64,000 nt of DNA. Origin: JALZOC01 sp035758845. GTDB lineage: Bacteria; Acidobacteriota; Vicinamibacteria; Vicinamibacterales; 2-12-FULL-66-21. Made by a program: the position numbers and the translations under genes. Under the pieces are notes generated by a model. That model ran no database searches. It saw only the letters and a program-made list of their open reading frames with translations, and was not told the origin of the DNA. Location of the stretch: contig DASTVZ010000227.1 in the NCBI GenBank assembly GCA_035758845.1, positions 1 through 64,000 on the forward strand, read 5' to 3'. Shown here in pieces: positions 8,962 to 17,542 of this stretch. Each line of letters starts with the position of its first letter. Position 1 is the stretch's first letter.

Positions 8962-10203
8962 TTACCGATGTTTCGCGAGGTACGCCTTGGCCTTGGGGGT
9001 GCCAAGCAAACGCAGCTGCGCGAGCGCTTCTTCGCGGACCGCGGCATCCTTCTCGTGCTCCGCGATCTGAATCAGTTCGTCCTCCGCGTGCGCGTTGAAC
9101 AGCCCGACAATGATAGGACGCTTCGCGTCGGCCCCGGCCTTTGCGTACAACATCGTGAGCTGCTGACGGCCGCCGGCTTCACCGAGCGTGTGAATCGCAA
9201 CGTCACGCACGCGCTTGTCGCTTTCCGACTGGGCGATCTTCATGAGGGCTGGCGCCGCGTCGCGGAACGCGAGCGCCGTGACCACCTGGTACTTCACTGG
9301 TTCGGTCGCGGTCGAATACACCTGCAGCAGCTCCTCGACAACGGTCGGACCACCGATCCGTCCAAGCTCGCGGACCGCGACAAGGCGCACCGGTTCGGGC
9401 CCTGTCTTCGCTACATCGACGACCGTTGCTCGCGCGTCGGGGCGGCTCGACTGCGCCAGCACGAGCAGCGCACGGCGCCCTTCGCCGGAGTCACCGCCCT
9501 CGAGCGCGATCGACTTCAGAATCGGGATCACCTTCGGCGCGTCGGTGCGCATCAGGCGCGCGAGCGCCTGAATGCGCAGGTCCATGTCAGGAAGAATGCC
9601 TTCGGTCACCCACATCGGTGGCGGAAACGGTGCAGCCGGCGCCGGCGGAACGGCCTTTGGCGAGGCCGGCATCGGCGGAACAGCCTTTGGCGCAGCGGGC
9701 GGACGCGGGGTCGCCGTCGAGACTGGAACGGGAACCGCTGGCGGCACAGTGGGCGCCGCAGCAGGCGCAGGAGTCGGCATCCTCGGGGGCGCAACCGCCG
9801 GCGGTGGAACCGGAGGGGTGGCCCAGTACCACAGCAGGTCGCTGCGCTGCAACCGTTGCGCGATTTCGATGCGCAGCGACCGCGCCGGCTTCACCCAGCG
9901 GCTCGTCGGATAGTCGCGTTCGAGTCGGCGAATTGTTTCGATCGCCCCTGACGCATCGAGCGTCTGGTTGAGACTGTGCGCGAGCCAGAACAGGGCTTCG
10001 TCTTTGTTCGTCTCTTTCGGATCGGCGGCCGCCGCCTTCAATTCTTCAATCGCGCGGACCCACTGCTCGTCGGCAATCAGATCCTTCGCGTGCTCCATCC
10101 GCTTTGATTCAGCCGCGCGCGCGTGCGCGAACTGCGGCACAAGCGCCATCGTCAGAATCACCACCGCGCCAATTCGCCCAATGCTCATTGCCATCCTCGA
10201 CAT
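8962..10203 (-). CDS. Secreted TPR/HEAT-repeat protein in a sigma/anti-sigma operon
   Basis: A 413-residue exported protein of unknown function. It has an N-terminal signal peptide (hydrophobic run ending in AHARA), a short TPR-like helical region (about 30-120), a long Pro/Ala-rich linker with repeated PPAVPVP and PKAVPP units (about 130-205), and a C-terminal domain of HEAT-like helical repeats (about 210-410: VRLVAVRELGRIGG, RVRDVAIHTLGEAGG, VREEALAQLRLLG). These modules usually mediate protein contacts. The ATG at 10203 overlaps the anti-sigma stop (TGATG); an internal ATG at 10188 has GAGG six bases before it and is an alternative start. Its coupling to the sigma and anti-sigma genes suggests a role in the same envelope signal pathway, which is inference. 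Confidence 0.85.
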   Translation of the reverse strand: MSRMAMSIGRIGAVVILTMALVPQFAHARAAESKRMEHAKDLIADEQWVRAIEELKAAAADPKETNKDEALFWLAHSLNQTLDASGAIETIRRLERDYPTSRWVKPARSLRIEIAQRLQRSDLLWYWATPPVPPPAVAPPRMPTPAPAAAPTVPPAVPVPVSTATPRPPAAPKAVPPMPASPKAVPPAPAAPFPPPMWVTEGILPDMDLRIQALARLMRTDAPKVIPILKSIALEGGDSGEGRRALLVLAQSSRPDARATVVDVAKTGPEPVRLVAVRELGRIGGPTVVEELLQVYSTATEPVKYQVVTALAFRDAAPALMKIAQSESDKRVRDVAIHTLGEAGGRQQLTMLYAKAGADAKRPIIVGLFNAHAEDELIQIAEHEKDAAVREEALAQLRLLGTPKAKAYLAKHR

Positions 10204-10973
10204 CACAATCCCGTCGTGGTTACGACATCCATCTTCTCGATCAAATCCCGACGCTTGATCAGCCGCTGAAGCTGCGGCAGCGCCGACGGATCCTTCGCAT
10301 CGGTGAGCGACGTCTGCAGCAGTACGAGCTCCAGATCCTTCATCACACCGGCGAGTGCATCGAGTCCACGATCCTCCGCAGCAAGCCGATACAGCCGGGT
10401 GTCGTCAAGCAGTGAGGTGGCCAGTTCACGCTCGTACTCCCAATCGGCTGGAGTCTCGTGTGCCGCATCCTTCGTCGCAAGGCCTAGCACGACAAGCTTC
10501 GATCGTTCGAAATGCTCTTCGCTCATCGCGGCAAACGCCGAGTTGTCCTTCGTCGTTGCCGGCACGGAGTGCTGTGCTGAACCTGCGGCGCGTGGCGGGG
10601 AGGGGACGTGACGCGCACGAAATGCGAGCGTCACGCTGAACGTCACGAGCGCGAGCAATGCGGCAATCGCAACATATTCGACATACCGGCGCCGTGGTTG
10701 CGCGACCAACGACAGGACACGTGGCGACTTCGAACGCTCCCTTGCAACCGCGGACTCGAGCCGCGACATGAACTGCGACCAATCGCCCGACGCTGGCGCT
10801 GCGACATCCGGACGCGAGGCCAGTGCGGCGCGAATGGCGTGCAGTTCATCCAATGCCGCGCGGCAGTCTTCACAGCCAGACAGATGGCGCCCGAGGTCCT
10901 CACGCTCGCCGGAAGGCAGCTCGTCGTAAAAGTACAGGTCGAGATCGCCGGACGTATGACGTTCGCAGGTCAT
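10203..10973 (-). CDS. Anti-sigma factor with zinc-finger (ZAS-type) N-terminus
   Basis: A 256-residue single-pass membrane protein. The first 50 residues contain the His-x3-Cys-x2-Cys pattern (HLSGCEDC) of zinc-binding anti-sigma domains, which hold an ECF sigma factor inactive at the membrane. One transmembrane helix follows at about residues 97-117 (YVEYVAIAALLALVTFSVTL). The remaining ~130 residues would be periplasmic and are rich in charged helices. The start ATG overlaps the sigma-factor stop by four bases and the stop overlaps the next start, so all three genes are translationally coupled. The family call is firm; the signal sensed is unknown. Confidence 0.88.
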   Translation of the reverse strand: MTCERHTSGDLDLYFYDELPSGEREDLGRHLSGCEDCRAALDELHAIRAALASRPDVAAPASGDWSQFMSRLESAVARERSKSPRVLSLVAQPRRRYVEYVAIAALLALVTFSVTLAFRARHVPSPPRAAGSAQHSVPATTKDNSAFAAMSEEHFERSKLVVLGLATKDAAHETPADWEYERELATSLLDDTRLYRLAAEDRGLDALAGVMKDLELVLLQTSLTDAKDPSALPQLQRLIKRRDLIEKMDVVTTTGL

Positions 10974-11545
10974 GCCCGACCTCCTGCCGTCACTCTCACC
11001 TGCGACAAGGCTTCGCGCAGACGATGGACGGCAGCGTGGAGCTGTCGTTTGACGGTTCCTTCCGCCAGGCCCAACGCTGCGGCAATCTCGCAGAGCTTCA
11101 TGCCTTGATAATGCCGCATCACGAATACGATGCGTTGTCCTTTGGGCAAGCGGCCGATTTCGAGCTGGAGCACTTCGCCAATTTCGGTGGCGTAGGCCTG
11201 GTCTTCTGGTCCAGGGGTTTCCTCAGGGGCATTCAACATTCTGTATTCCGCTTCGTCACCCGCGGCCGCGTTCGTACCTGGCCGATATCGGCGCCGGTGA
11301 TCGATACATGCGTTCATCACGATGCGATACATCCACGACGTCAACTGCGCGTCCTGCCGGAACTGGTCGAGCGACCGATAGACCTTGATAAACACTTCCT
11401 GCGCGATGTCCTCGGCGTCGTGATGGTTCCCCGCAAACTGATACGCGACCCGATACACCATCGTCCGGTGCCGCTCGACGAGCGCCTGGAACGCGGAGGC
11501 GTCCCCCCCGGCAGCGCGGGAGATCAGGTCCGTGTCGGCCGACAT
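10970..11545 (-). CDS. ECF-family RNA polymerase sigma factor
   Basis: A 191-residue two-domain sigma factor. Region 2 is seen in MVYRVAYQFAGNHHDAEDIAQEVFIKVYRSL and SWMYRIVMNACIDHRRR (about residues 29-85). Region 4 is the helix-turn-helix MKLCEIAAALGLAEGTVKRQLHAAVHRLREAL (about 149-180). It is first of a three-gene operon with its anti-sigma factor and a HEAT-repeat protein. I prefer the ATG at 11545, with AGG five bases upstream, over the adjacent GTG. The target promoters are not known; the divergent outer-membrane gene 166 bases away could be one, but I could not identify a convincing matching promoter. Confidence 0.93.
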   Translation of the reverse strand: MSADTDLISRAAGGDASAFQALVERHRTMVYRVAYQFAGNHHDAEDIAQEVFIKVYRSLDQFRQDAQLTSWMYRIVMNACIDHRRRYRPGTNAAAGDEAEYRMLNAPEETPGPEDQAYATEIGEVLQLEIGRLPKGQRIVFVMRHYQGMKLCEIAAALGLAEGTVKRQLHAAVHRLREALSQVRVTAGGRA

Positions 11546-11711
11546 CACGCCTGACCGTCTCGCCCGGACTCGAGTCTCCAGCCCATGTCAGTCATATGAC
11601 GTGGAGGCGGGTACGAAAGTTGATCTCCAATCGACCGTTTAGCAAGACTTTACGTCTAAAAGCAGAGCCTGAGCGGCTTTGGCGGCGCCCTGCAGCAACG
11701 GAGGCACATCG

Positions 11712-12290
11712 ATGCGTGGTCGGTTTTATATGGTCGTGAGCGCGATTATTACAACCCTCGGCCTGGCGACCCTCGCTTCGGCGCAATCTGTGCCGGAAGC
11801 GCGGTCGATTGCCGAGCCCAACTCGGTCACCGTCACACCGTTCCTCAGCGGGTCGTTCGGAACGTCCGACGATCTCGGCGGCAGCATTGGCCTGGGTGTT
11901 GGTGTCGGCTACGACTTCACGCGAAACCTCGGCGTCGAAGGGGAAATCGGACATTCGTTCGACCTGTCCGGTGATGACGCAAATCTCGACTCATCCGCGA
12001 CCAATTACAGTGCGAACGGCATCTATCACTTCGATGTGCGTCACTTCACGCCGTACGCGACCTTCGGTCTCGGCGTCGAGCACGTCGGCCGATCGGTCAA
12101 GAACCCCGATACGCTTGCGCTCTATGCGCCGTCGAGCACCGAGATCGCTTACAACTTCGGCGGCGGTGTGAAGTATCCGCTGAACGATCGGCTCATCCTG
12201 CGCGCCGATCTGCGGCGATTCCAGTCGACCGACCTCTCCCCCGACTTCTGGCGCCTCTACGGCGGCGTCACGTTGTGGGCAAAGCGTTAA
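11712..12290 (+). CDS. Outer-membrane beta-barrel protein
   Basis: A 192-residue protein with a cleavable signal peptide (ends near ATLASAQS) and alternating polar/apolar strands typical of an eight-stranded OmpA/OmpX-like barrel. Examples are SVTVTPFLSGSFGTSD, IGLGVGVGYDFTRNLGVEGEIGHS and HFTPYATFGLGVEHVG; the last strand ends close to the C-terminus (RLYGGVTLWAKR). The start ATG has GGAGG eight bases upstream. It is transcribed away from the sigma/anti-sigma operon, and its role (structural, adhesion or small pore) cannot be told. An AAAAGGG array starts exactly at its stop codon. Confidence 0.85.
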   Translation: MRGRFYMVVSAIITTLGLATLASAQSVPEARSIAEPNSVTVTPFLSGSFGTSDDLGGSIGLGVGVGYDFTRNLGVEGEIGHSFDLSGDDANLDSSATNYSANGIYHFDVRHFTPYATFGLGVEHVGRSVKNPDTLALYAPSSTEIAYNFGGGVKYPLNDRLILRADLRRFQSTDLSPDFWRLYGGVTLWAKR

Positions 12291-12330
12291 AAAAAAGGGA
12301 AAAGGGAAAAGGGAAAAGGCAAAAGGGAAA
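12288..12330 (+). repeat. AAAAGGG tandem array at the 3' end of the barrel gene
   Basis: Five to six 7-base units (GGGAAAA, one variant with GGC) start within the TAA stop codon of the outer-membrane gene. The same word is found just after the TolC gene stop at 59128-59153. The array runs directly into a GC-rich element. Confidence 0.8.
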
Positions 12331-12377
12331 GCGCCCGCGGCCCGAGCGAGCGGGGGTGGGGCCCCGCGAGCGGTAAG
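12331..12377 (+). repeat. Short form of the GC-rich intergenic element
   Basis: It begins GCGCCCGCGGCCCGAGCGAG and ends GGGGCCCCGCGAGCGGTAAG. Both ends match the 170-base element at 21661-21830 (GCGCCTGCGGCCCG... and ...GGGGCCCCACGCGCAGTAAG), but the internal hairpins are missing. The core GGGGCCCCGCGAGCG also occurs upstream of cdsA. Confidence 0.6.
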
Positions 12378-12467
12378 CGAAGCGGACGAGCAAAAACGGG
12401 GGTCAATCTCCTTGGCCACGCCCCGTTAGCATGCGTGAAACTGGGCCCAGCCTGTTAAACTGAAGGG

Positions 12468-14312
12468 ATGCCCACAGCGCAGAAGACCGCCTCTACCATC
12501 GCCAACGCGCTCCGTCGGAACGTCGCCATCATTGCCCACGTCGATCACGGCAAGACCACGCTCGTCGACGCGCTGCTGCATCAGAGCGGTATCTTCCGCG
12601 CGAACGAACGGGTCGCCGAGCGCGCGATGGACAACATCGACCTCGAGCGTGAGCGCGGAATCACCATCCTCGCGAAAAACACCGCCGTCCATTACCGCGA
12701 CATCCTCATCAACATCGTCGACACACCAGGGCATGCGGATTTCGGTGGCGAGGTCGAAAGAACCTTGGCCATGGTCGACGGCGTGTTGCTGCTAGTCGAT
12801 GCGTCGGAAGGGCCGCTGCCGCAGACGCGATTCGTGCTGCGTAAGGCGCTCGAGCGCCGGCTCACGCCGATCGTCGTCATCAACAAGATCGATCGCCCCG
12901 ACGCGCGCATCCAGGAGGTGCTGAACGAGATCTATGACCTGTTCATCGATCTCGACGCCGCCGAAGAACAACTCGACTTTCCGGTGCTCTATACGAGCGC
13001 GCGCGCCGGAACATCCAGCCGATCGGCGGACGAAGCGGGCAGCGACCTGCGTCCGTTGTTCGACGCGATCATCGATGATGTGCCTCCGCCTCGCGGTGAT
13101 GTGAACGCGCCGCTGCAGATGCTGGTGGCCAACCTCGATTCGAGCGACTACCTCGGACGCATTGCGATCGGCCGCGTGTTCAATGGCAGAGTCAAGATCG
13201 GCGATCCGGTCGCCGTCTGCAAGCTCGATCGGCAGGTACAGGAAACCAAAGTCACAAAACTGTTCTCGTTCGAGGGACTGAAGCGGGTCGAAATCGAGGA
13301 AGCCGCCGCCGGCGACATCGTCTGCCTTGCCGGGATCGAGGACATCACGATCGGCGAAACGATTGCGGATGTTGAACACCGCATCGCGATGCCGGTGATC
13401 GCGGTGGACGAGCCGACGGTGTCGATGATCTTCGGCGTCAACACGTCGCCGATGTCGGGCCGCGACGGCCAATTCGTCACCTCGCGCCAAATCAAGGATC
13501 GCCTCGATCGCGAACTCCTCGGCAACGTCTCGATCAAGGTTGAACCGACGGACACGCCCGAACAGATGAAGGTGCTCGGACGCGGCGAGCTGCAGCTGTC
13601 GATTCTGATCGAGATGATGCGCCGGGAAGGGTTCGAGCTTCAGGTGTCGCGTCCCGATATCGTCACCAGGAATGTGAACGGTACGCTGATGGAGCCAGTG
13701 GAAGATTTGGTGATCGATGTCGCGGAGGAGTACCAGGGCGTGGTCATCGCGCAGGTCGGAACGCGCCGCGGGACGATGACGAAGATGGTGAATCATGGAA
13801 GCGGGCGCGTGCGCCTCGAATTCCGCATTCCGGCACGGGGTCTCATCGGCTTCCGCTCGCAGTTCCTCACCGAGACGAAGGGCACGGGCATCATGAATCA
13901 TCTCTTTGCCGGCTGGGAGCCGTGGCACGGCGCTATCCCTTCGCGCGCGACCGGCGCACTTGTCGCCGATCGTGTCGGTGCGGCGACGGCGTTTGCCATC
14001 TGGAACCTGCAGGAGCGCGGCGAGATGTTCGTCGAACCGGGCGAGCCGGTTTACGAAGGGATGATCGTTGGTGAAAACGCACGGGCCAGCGACATGGACG
14101 TGAACATTACCAAGGAAAAGAAGCAGACGAACATGCGCGCGTCGACCGCAGACGAAGCGGTGCGATTGATTCCCCCCCGCAAGCTGGGCCTCGAGCAGGC
14201 GATCGAGTTCATCAATGACGACGAACTGGTCGAGGTGACCCCCCGCAATATCCGGCTGCGAAAGCGCATTTTGGCGGCTAATATGCGGCCAAAACGCACC
14301 GCCGACAAATAG
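12468..14312 (+). CDS. typA: Ribosome-associated translational GTPase TypA/BipA
   Basis: A 614-residue translation-factor GTPase of the EF-G superfamily that binds the ribosome and assists assembly or translation under stress. The G1 loop AHVDHGKTT (residues 24-32), G3 DTPGHADFGGEVER, and G4 NKIDRPDA are intact. After domain II come the two characteristic C-terminal blocks, including RRGTMTKMVNHGSGRVRLEFRIP (shortened here as the TypA-specific region) and NITKEKKQTNMRAS. Length fits the family (about 605-615). The start ATG is preceded immediately by GAAGGG; the spacing is unusually short. It is a single gene, preceded by a 177-base repeat-filled gap. Confidence 0.97.
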   Translation: MPTAQKTASTIANALRRNVAIIAHVDHGKTTLVDALLHQSGIFRANERVAERAMDNIDLERERGITILAKNTAVHYRDILINIVDTPGHADFGGEVERTLAMVDGVLLLVDASEGPLPQTRFVLRKALERRLTPIVVINKIDRPDARIQEVLNEIYDLFIDLDAAEEQLDFPVLYTSARAGTSSRSADEAGSDLRPLFDAIIDDVPPPRGDVNAPLQMLVANLDSSDYLGRIAIGRVFNGRVKIGDPVAVCKLDRQVQETKVTKLFSFEGLKRVEIEEAAAGDIVCLAGIEDITIGETIADVEHRIAMPVIAVDEPTVSMIFGVNTSPMSGRDGQFVTSRQIKDRLDRELLGNVSIKVEPTDTPEQMKVLGRGELQLSILIEMMRREGFELQVSRPDIVTRNVNGTLMEPVEDLVIDVAEEYQGVVIAQVGTRRGTMTKMVNHGSGRVRLEFRIPARGLIGFRSQFLTETKGTGIMNHLFAGWEPWHGAIPSRATGALVADRVGAATAFAIWNLQERGEMFVEPGEPVYEGMIVGENARASDMDVNITKEKKQTNMRASTADEAVRLIPPRKLGLEQAIEFINDDELVEVTPRNIRLRKRILAANMRPKRTADK

Positions 14313-14434
14313 CTGCCGCTTTCTGAAACTTTCCGTGAGCTGCCGGGTTAGTTACCTGAATGCAGGTGGCGGCCCGCCTTCGCCCAATGCTTCGGCGAGG
14401 GCGCCGGGAACTGACACTGGCGGGCGCATTCGAG

Positions 14435-14959
14435 ATGACCGACGCTGATCGGTTCGAGGCGTTCGTCGGCGAATATCAGGACATGGTCTTTGCCACGGCG
14501 GTGCGGCTCCTGGCCAACCCCGTCGAAGCTGAAGACATCGCCCAGACGGTCTTCCTCCGCGCGTTCGAGCGCTTCGCGTCTATTGAAACAAGCGCGACCG
14601 CTGCCGGGTGGCTGAAAACCGTGACGACGAACCTCTGCCTCAACCATCTCGCGCGGTATCGGGCGAGGTGGCAGTTCTTCAGCGAGCTCGAACGCACGGG
14701 CGATGACGAGCGATACGACGCGACGGTTCCGGCACCGATCGCTCGCGACGACGTCGAAGAGGCATCGCGCCAGGAACAACTCGAACGCGCGGTGCAGGCG
14801 CTTCCGGATCATCAGCGCGTGCCGCTTGCCCTCTTTCACTTCGAGGACATGACCTACAAGGAGATCGCGGCGGCGCTGGGAATCTCGGTGGCAAAGGTCA
14901 GGACGGATATCCATCGTGGCCGCGAAGCGTTAAAGCGGGCGATGACAGGGGTTGTATGA
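14435..14959 (+). CDS. ECF-family sigma factor (second in the window)
   Basis: A 174-residue sigma factor with region 2 (FVGEYQDMVFATAVRLLANP, then VEAEDIAQTVFLRAFERF) and region 4 helix-turn-helix (MTYKEIAAALGISVAKVRTDIHRGREALK). The ATG at 14435 was chosen because it precedes the conserved domain closely; upstream ATGs at 14360 and 14387 are possible and none has a strong Shine-Dalgarno. It overlaps the next gene by ATGA and heads a three-gene operon with a small membrane protein (likely anti-sigma role) and a bactofilin-like/RDD membrane protein, suggesting an envelope response. Confidence 0.9.
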   Translation: MTDADRFEAFVGEYQDMVFATAVRLLANPVEAEDIAQTVFLRAFERFASIETSATAAGWLKTVTTNLCLNHLARYRARWQFFSELERTGDDERYDATVPAPIARDDVEEASRQEQLERAVQALPDHQRVPLALFHFEDMTYKEIAAALGISVAKVRTDIHRGREALKRAMTGVV

Positions 14960-15408
14960 ATCCCATCGACCTCGAACGACTGGTCGACACTGAGCTGAAG
15001 CGGCTTCCTGCGCCTCGCGCCCCGCGCACGTTATTGCCGCGGGTGCTCGCCGCGGTCGACGCGCAGCAACAACACGCGAAGCCAGCGGGCGGCTGGGCGT
15101 TCTGGCCGCGGGCGTGGCAGTTCGCCGGTGGTGTGGTCATGGCGGCGGTGCTCGTCGGCATCTGGAGGCTGGCCGCATTCGCGGGGCCGTTCATCAGCGA
15201 TCTCCTGCCGGCCGTCGGATTGGGCCGCGCAGCCGCATTCACGCGCGGGGCCGACGATGCCGCCACGGTGGTGAGAGTGCTGTGGGAGGTACTGCTGCAG
15301 CCTGTCGCCACATACGTTTCGATTCTCGCAATTTCGCTTGCGCTCGCGTGCGCGCTGTTTTGGACCGCCGTCGAGCGCCTTGCCCCCGGAGGGGCTTCAC
15401 AGAGATGA
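14956..15408 (+). CDS. Small membrane protein, probable anti-sigma partner
   Basis: A 150-residue protein with a ~45-residue soluble N-terminus, a hydrophobic helix at about 52-75 (FAGGVVMAAVLVGIWRLAAFA) and one or two more at about 105-142. I see no zinc-binding motif. It overlaps the sigma gene upstream and the bactofilin-like/RDD gene downstream by four bases each. The place directly after an ECF sigma gene suggests that it anchors or inhibits that sigma factor; nothing in the sequence proves it. No family recognised. Confidence 0.75.
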   Translation: MNPIDLERLVDTELKRLPAPRAPRTLLPRVLAAVDAQQQHAKPAGGWAFWPRAWQFAGGVVMAAVLVGIWRLAAFAGPFISDLLPAVGLGRAAAFTRGADDAATVVRVLWEVLLQPVATYVSILAISLALACALFWTAVERLAPGGASQR

Positions 15409-17021
15409 GTCAGATGATTTCGCCCCGTCGTTCCGCGACCCTCGCTGCGATCGGGATCGTGGTGCTGCTGTCCCTCGATGCCGCCGCCGCTCCGGCGCAT
15501 CCGTCATCCAAGCCGGTGGCCGCGCGTGCCGAGCACGCGTCGCTCACAGCCGAACCCTCGGTGGCACAGGAGCGCTTTGAATTCCAGGACTTCGGGTTCA
15601 CTCGCCGGATCGTTCGAATCGGACAGAGCTACTCACTCGGTGAAGCCGAAACCGTTCGCGAGATCCACAGCGGGCTCGCCGACATCACGATCGCAGGAAC
15701 TGTCGAGTACGACGTCGTCGTCATCGTTGGATCGCTCCACCTGACGAATACGGCAAAGATCGGCGGCAACGTGGTCGTCATCGGCGGAACGCTCACGATC
15801 GATTCGGGCGCGTCGGTGGCCCGCGACATGATCGTGGCTGGCGGGAACCTCGAGGCACCTGCAGCATTCACTCCGGGCGGCGAACAGGTCGTCATTGGGA
15901 CGATCGCCATTGCCCGCACGCTGCAAGGTCTCGTTCCATGGGTGACCCGTGGGTTGCTCCTCGGCCGACCGATCGTTCCCGACCTCTGGTGGATGTGGCC
16001 CACCATTGCCGTCTTCCTGTTCGTTTACCTGATGGTGAATGCGCTGTTCAGCAGACACGTCGGGACGGTCGCCGACACGGTATCGGCCCGACCGCTCAGC
16101 TCGTTCCTTCTCGGCCTTCTCGTGCTCGTGCTCATGGTGCCAGCGATTGCGATTCTCGCGGCAACTGTCGTCGGCATCTTAGTCGTGCCGTTCGTTCTCT
16201 GCGCGCTGGTACTGGCGGCGCTCGTCGGCAAGGCAGGCGTCATGCGAGCGACCGGGCGCACCGTGATTGCTGAAGATGAAGGCGCGGGACGCCTCCGAAC
16301 GTTCGGGTCGGTACTCATCGGCTTCGCGTTGCTCACAATCGCGTACATGATTCCAGTTCTTGGTTTCATCACATGGGCGATCACGGGAGCGATTGGATTC
16401 GGCGGGGCGACGACGGCATTCCGTGGCGCCTTGCGGCGAGAACATCCTCCGCGGGTGAAGGCGCCGATCGCTGTGGAGCCGGTGCCAGTAGTCATGGAAG
16501 CGCCCCGACCGATCGCACCCGAGCCTGCCTACGCCGCGCCGGCAGCCGCATTCGCGGGCGACGCAAGTGTGTCGGCGGAAAGTGTGAATGGCGCCACGAT
16601 TCCGCCGCCGCCGGTTTCAGTGCCTGGTGATCTCGCCGTCTATCCACGGGCCGCATTTCTTGACCGCGTCGCGGCGTTTGCCATCGACGCAATCCTGGTC
16701 GCCATCGCGGTCAACCTGCTGGATCTCGAACGGCATGACGGCTGGTTTCCACTACTGTTGCTCGCCTATCACGTTGCGTTCTGGGCGTGGCGAGGCACGA
16801 CACTCGGCGGGATCATCGTTGGCCTGCGGGTGGTGCGCGTTCAGGGCACCGATCTCCGTTTCGCCGATGCACTGGTCCGTGGTCTGACTGCCGTCTTCTC
16901 GATTGCCGCCCTCGGGATTGGCTGCTTCTGGATGATTAACGATCCAGAGAAGCAGATGTGGCACGACAAAATTGCTGGAACGCTCGTGGTCAAGGTGCCA
17001 CGGCATCTCGTGCTGCCGTAA
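15405..17021 (+). CDS. Membrane protein: bactofilin-like beta-helix, membrane helices and C-terminal RDD domain
   Basis: A 538-residue protein with an unusual domain order. A signal peptide (about 1-30) is followed by a repeating hydrophobic beta pattern at about 85-150 (DITIAGTVEYDVVVIVGSL, IGGNVVVIGGTLTIDSGAS) that resembles a bactofilin/polymer-forming cytoskeletal fold. Next are about five membrane helices (185-340), a Pro/Ala-rich linker (345-410), and an RDD-family domain (about 415-535: FLDRVAAFAIDAIL and TLGGIIVGLRVVRVQG). It is the last gene of the second sigma-factor operon, coupled by ATGA. It abuts the convergent ybaK-like gene with no spacer. Role inferred: envelope-stress effector or membrane scaffold; function is unknown. 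Confidence 0.82.
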   Translation: MSQMISPRRSATLAAIGIVVLLSLDAAAAPAHPSSKPVAARAEHASLTAEPSVAQERFEFQDFGFTRRIVRIGQSYSLGEAETVREIHSGLADITIAGTVEYDVVVIVGSLHLTNTAKIGGNVVVIGGTLTIDSGASVARDMIVAGGNLEAPAAFTPGGEQVVIGTIAIARTLQGLVPWVTRGLLLGRPIVPDLWWMWPTIAVFLFVYLMVNALFSRHVGTVADTVSARPLSSFLLGLLVLVLMVPAIAILAATVVGILVVPFVLCALVLAALVGKAGVMRATGRTVIAEDEGAGRLRTFGSVLIGFALLTIAYMIPVLGFITWAITGAIGFGGATTAFRGALRREHPPRVKAPIAVEPVPVVMEAPRPIAPEPAYAAPAAAFAGDASVSAESVNGATIPPPPVSVPGDLAVYPRAAFLDRVAAFAIDAILVAIAVNLLDLERHDGWFPLLLLAYHVAFWAWRGTTLGGIIVGLRVVRVQGTDLRFADALVRGLTAVFSIAALGIGCFWMINDPEKQMWHDKIAGTLVVKVPRHLVLP

Positions 17022-17519
17022 TTACAACTTCATCCAACGAACGACGTTCGGGCGGGTTGCAAGAAAGCGCTCGAAGTCGGCGACGGAGATCGTGACGCTG
17101 GCGGTGTTGAGATTCGGATGAAAGATCAGTTTTTCCGCTGAGCGCAGGTCGTGATCGACGATGACCCGAACGTCCTTCGAGCCCGGGTGCAGTAATCCGA
17201 ACGGCGAGACGGACCCGGGCGTCACGCCGAGGGTGTCCATCAATCTCTCGGCGGATCCAAAGCTGAAGCGATCGTCGCCAATGATCTTCACGAGCTCGCG
17301 GAGGTCGGCTTGTTTGCTGATCTCCAGAATCACCAGATACTGACGATTCCCCTTCTTGTTTCGCAGGAACAGGTTCTTGACCTGCGTCGCCTTGATCGGT
17401 CGCCAGTGCTCCGCCGCCTCTTCGCTGGTGAACACTGGCGGATGCTCATACTTCTCGTACTGAATGCCGATCGCGTTCAACGCTTCGTACACCTGATCTG
17501 GTTGACTCACGCCGGCCAT
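17022..17519 (-). CDS. YbaK/ProX-type aminoacyl-tRNA deacylase (PrdX-like)
   Basis: A 165-residue single-domain protein of the YbaK/prolyl-tRNA-synthetase editing family, which hydrolyses amino acids wrongly attached to tRNA (typically Ala or Cys on tRNA-Pro). Family features seen: YEHPPVFTSEEAAEHW, KNLFLRNKKG, RFSFGSAERLMDTLGVTP, GSVSPFGL, and NLNTASVTISVADFERF. It is free-standing rather than inserted in ProRS. The ATG at 17519 was chosen; the long in-frame extension upstream lies inside the divergent HD gene and has no homology-like content. Only 23 bases separate its start from that of the HD gene. Which mischarged tRNA it edits cannot be told. Confidence 0.88.
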   Translation of the reverse strand: MAGVSQPDQVYEALNAIGIQYEKYEHPPVFTSEEAAEHWRPIKATQVKNLFLRNKKGNRQYLVILEISKQADLRELVKIIGDDRFSFGSAERLMDTLGVTPGSVSPFGLLHPGSKDVRVIVDHDLRSAEKLIFHPNLNTASVTISVADFERFLATRPNVVRWMKL

Positions 17520-17524
17520 TTTAC

Positions 17525-17535
17525 TTCTGTCAGAA
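17525..17535. promoter_or_regulatory. Inverted repeat centred in the 23-bp divergent gap
   Basis: TTCTGTCAGAA, two 5-base arms around one base, lies in the middle of the 23 bases between the start codons of the ybaK-like and HD genes. A regulator bound here would block translation-start regions of both. The repeat is short and may be chance. Confidence 0.3.
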
Positions 17536-17542
17536 TACGGCG

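Noticed and set aside
12792..13928. 378-residue minus-strand ORF opposite typA
   Set aside because: Antisense to a strongly conserved GTPase; His/Arg/Asp-rich composition typical of an antisense frame in high-GC DNA.
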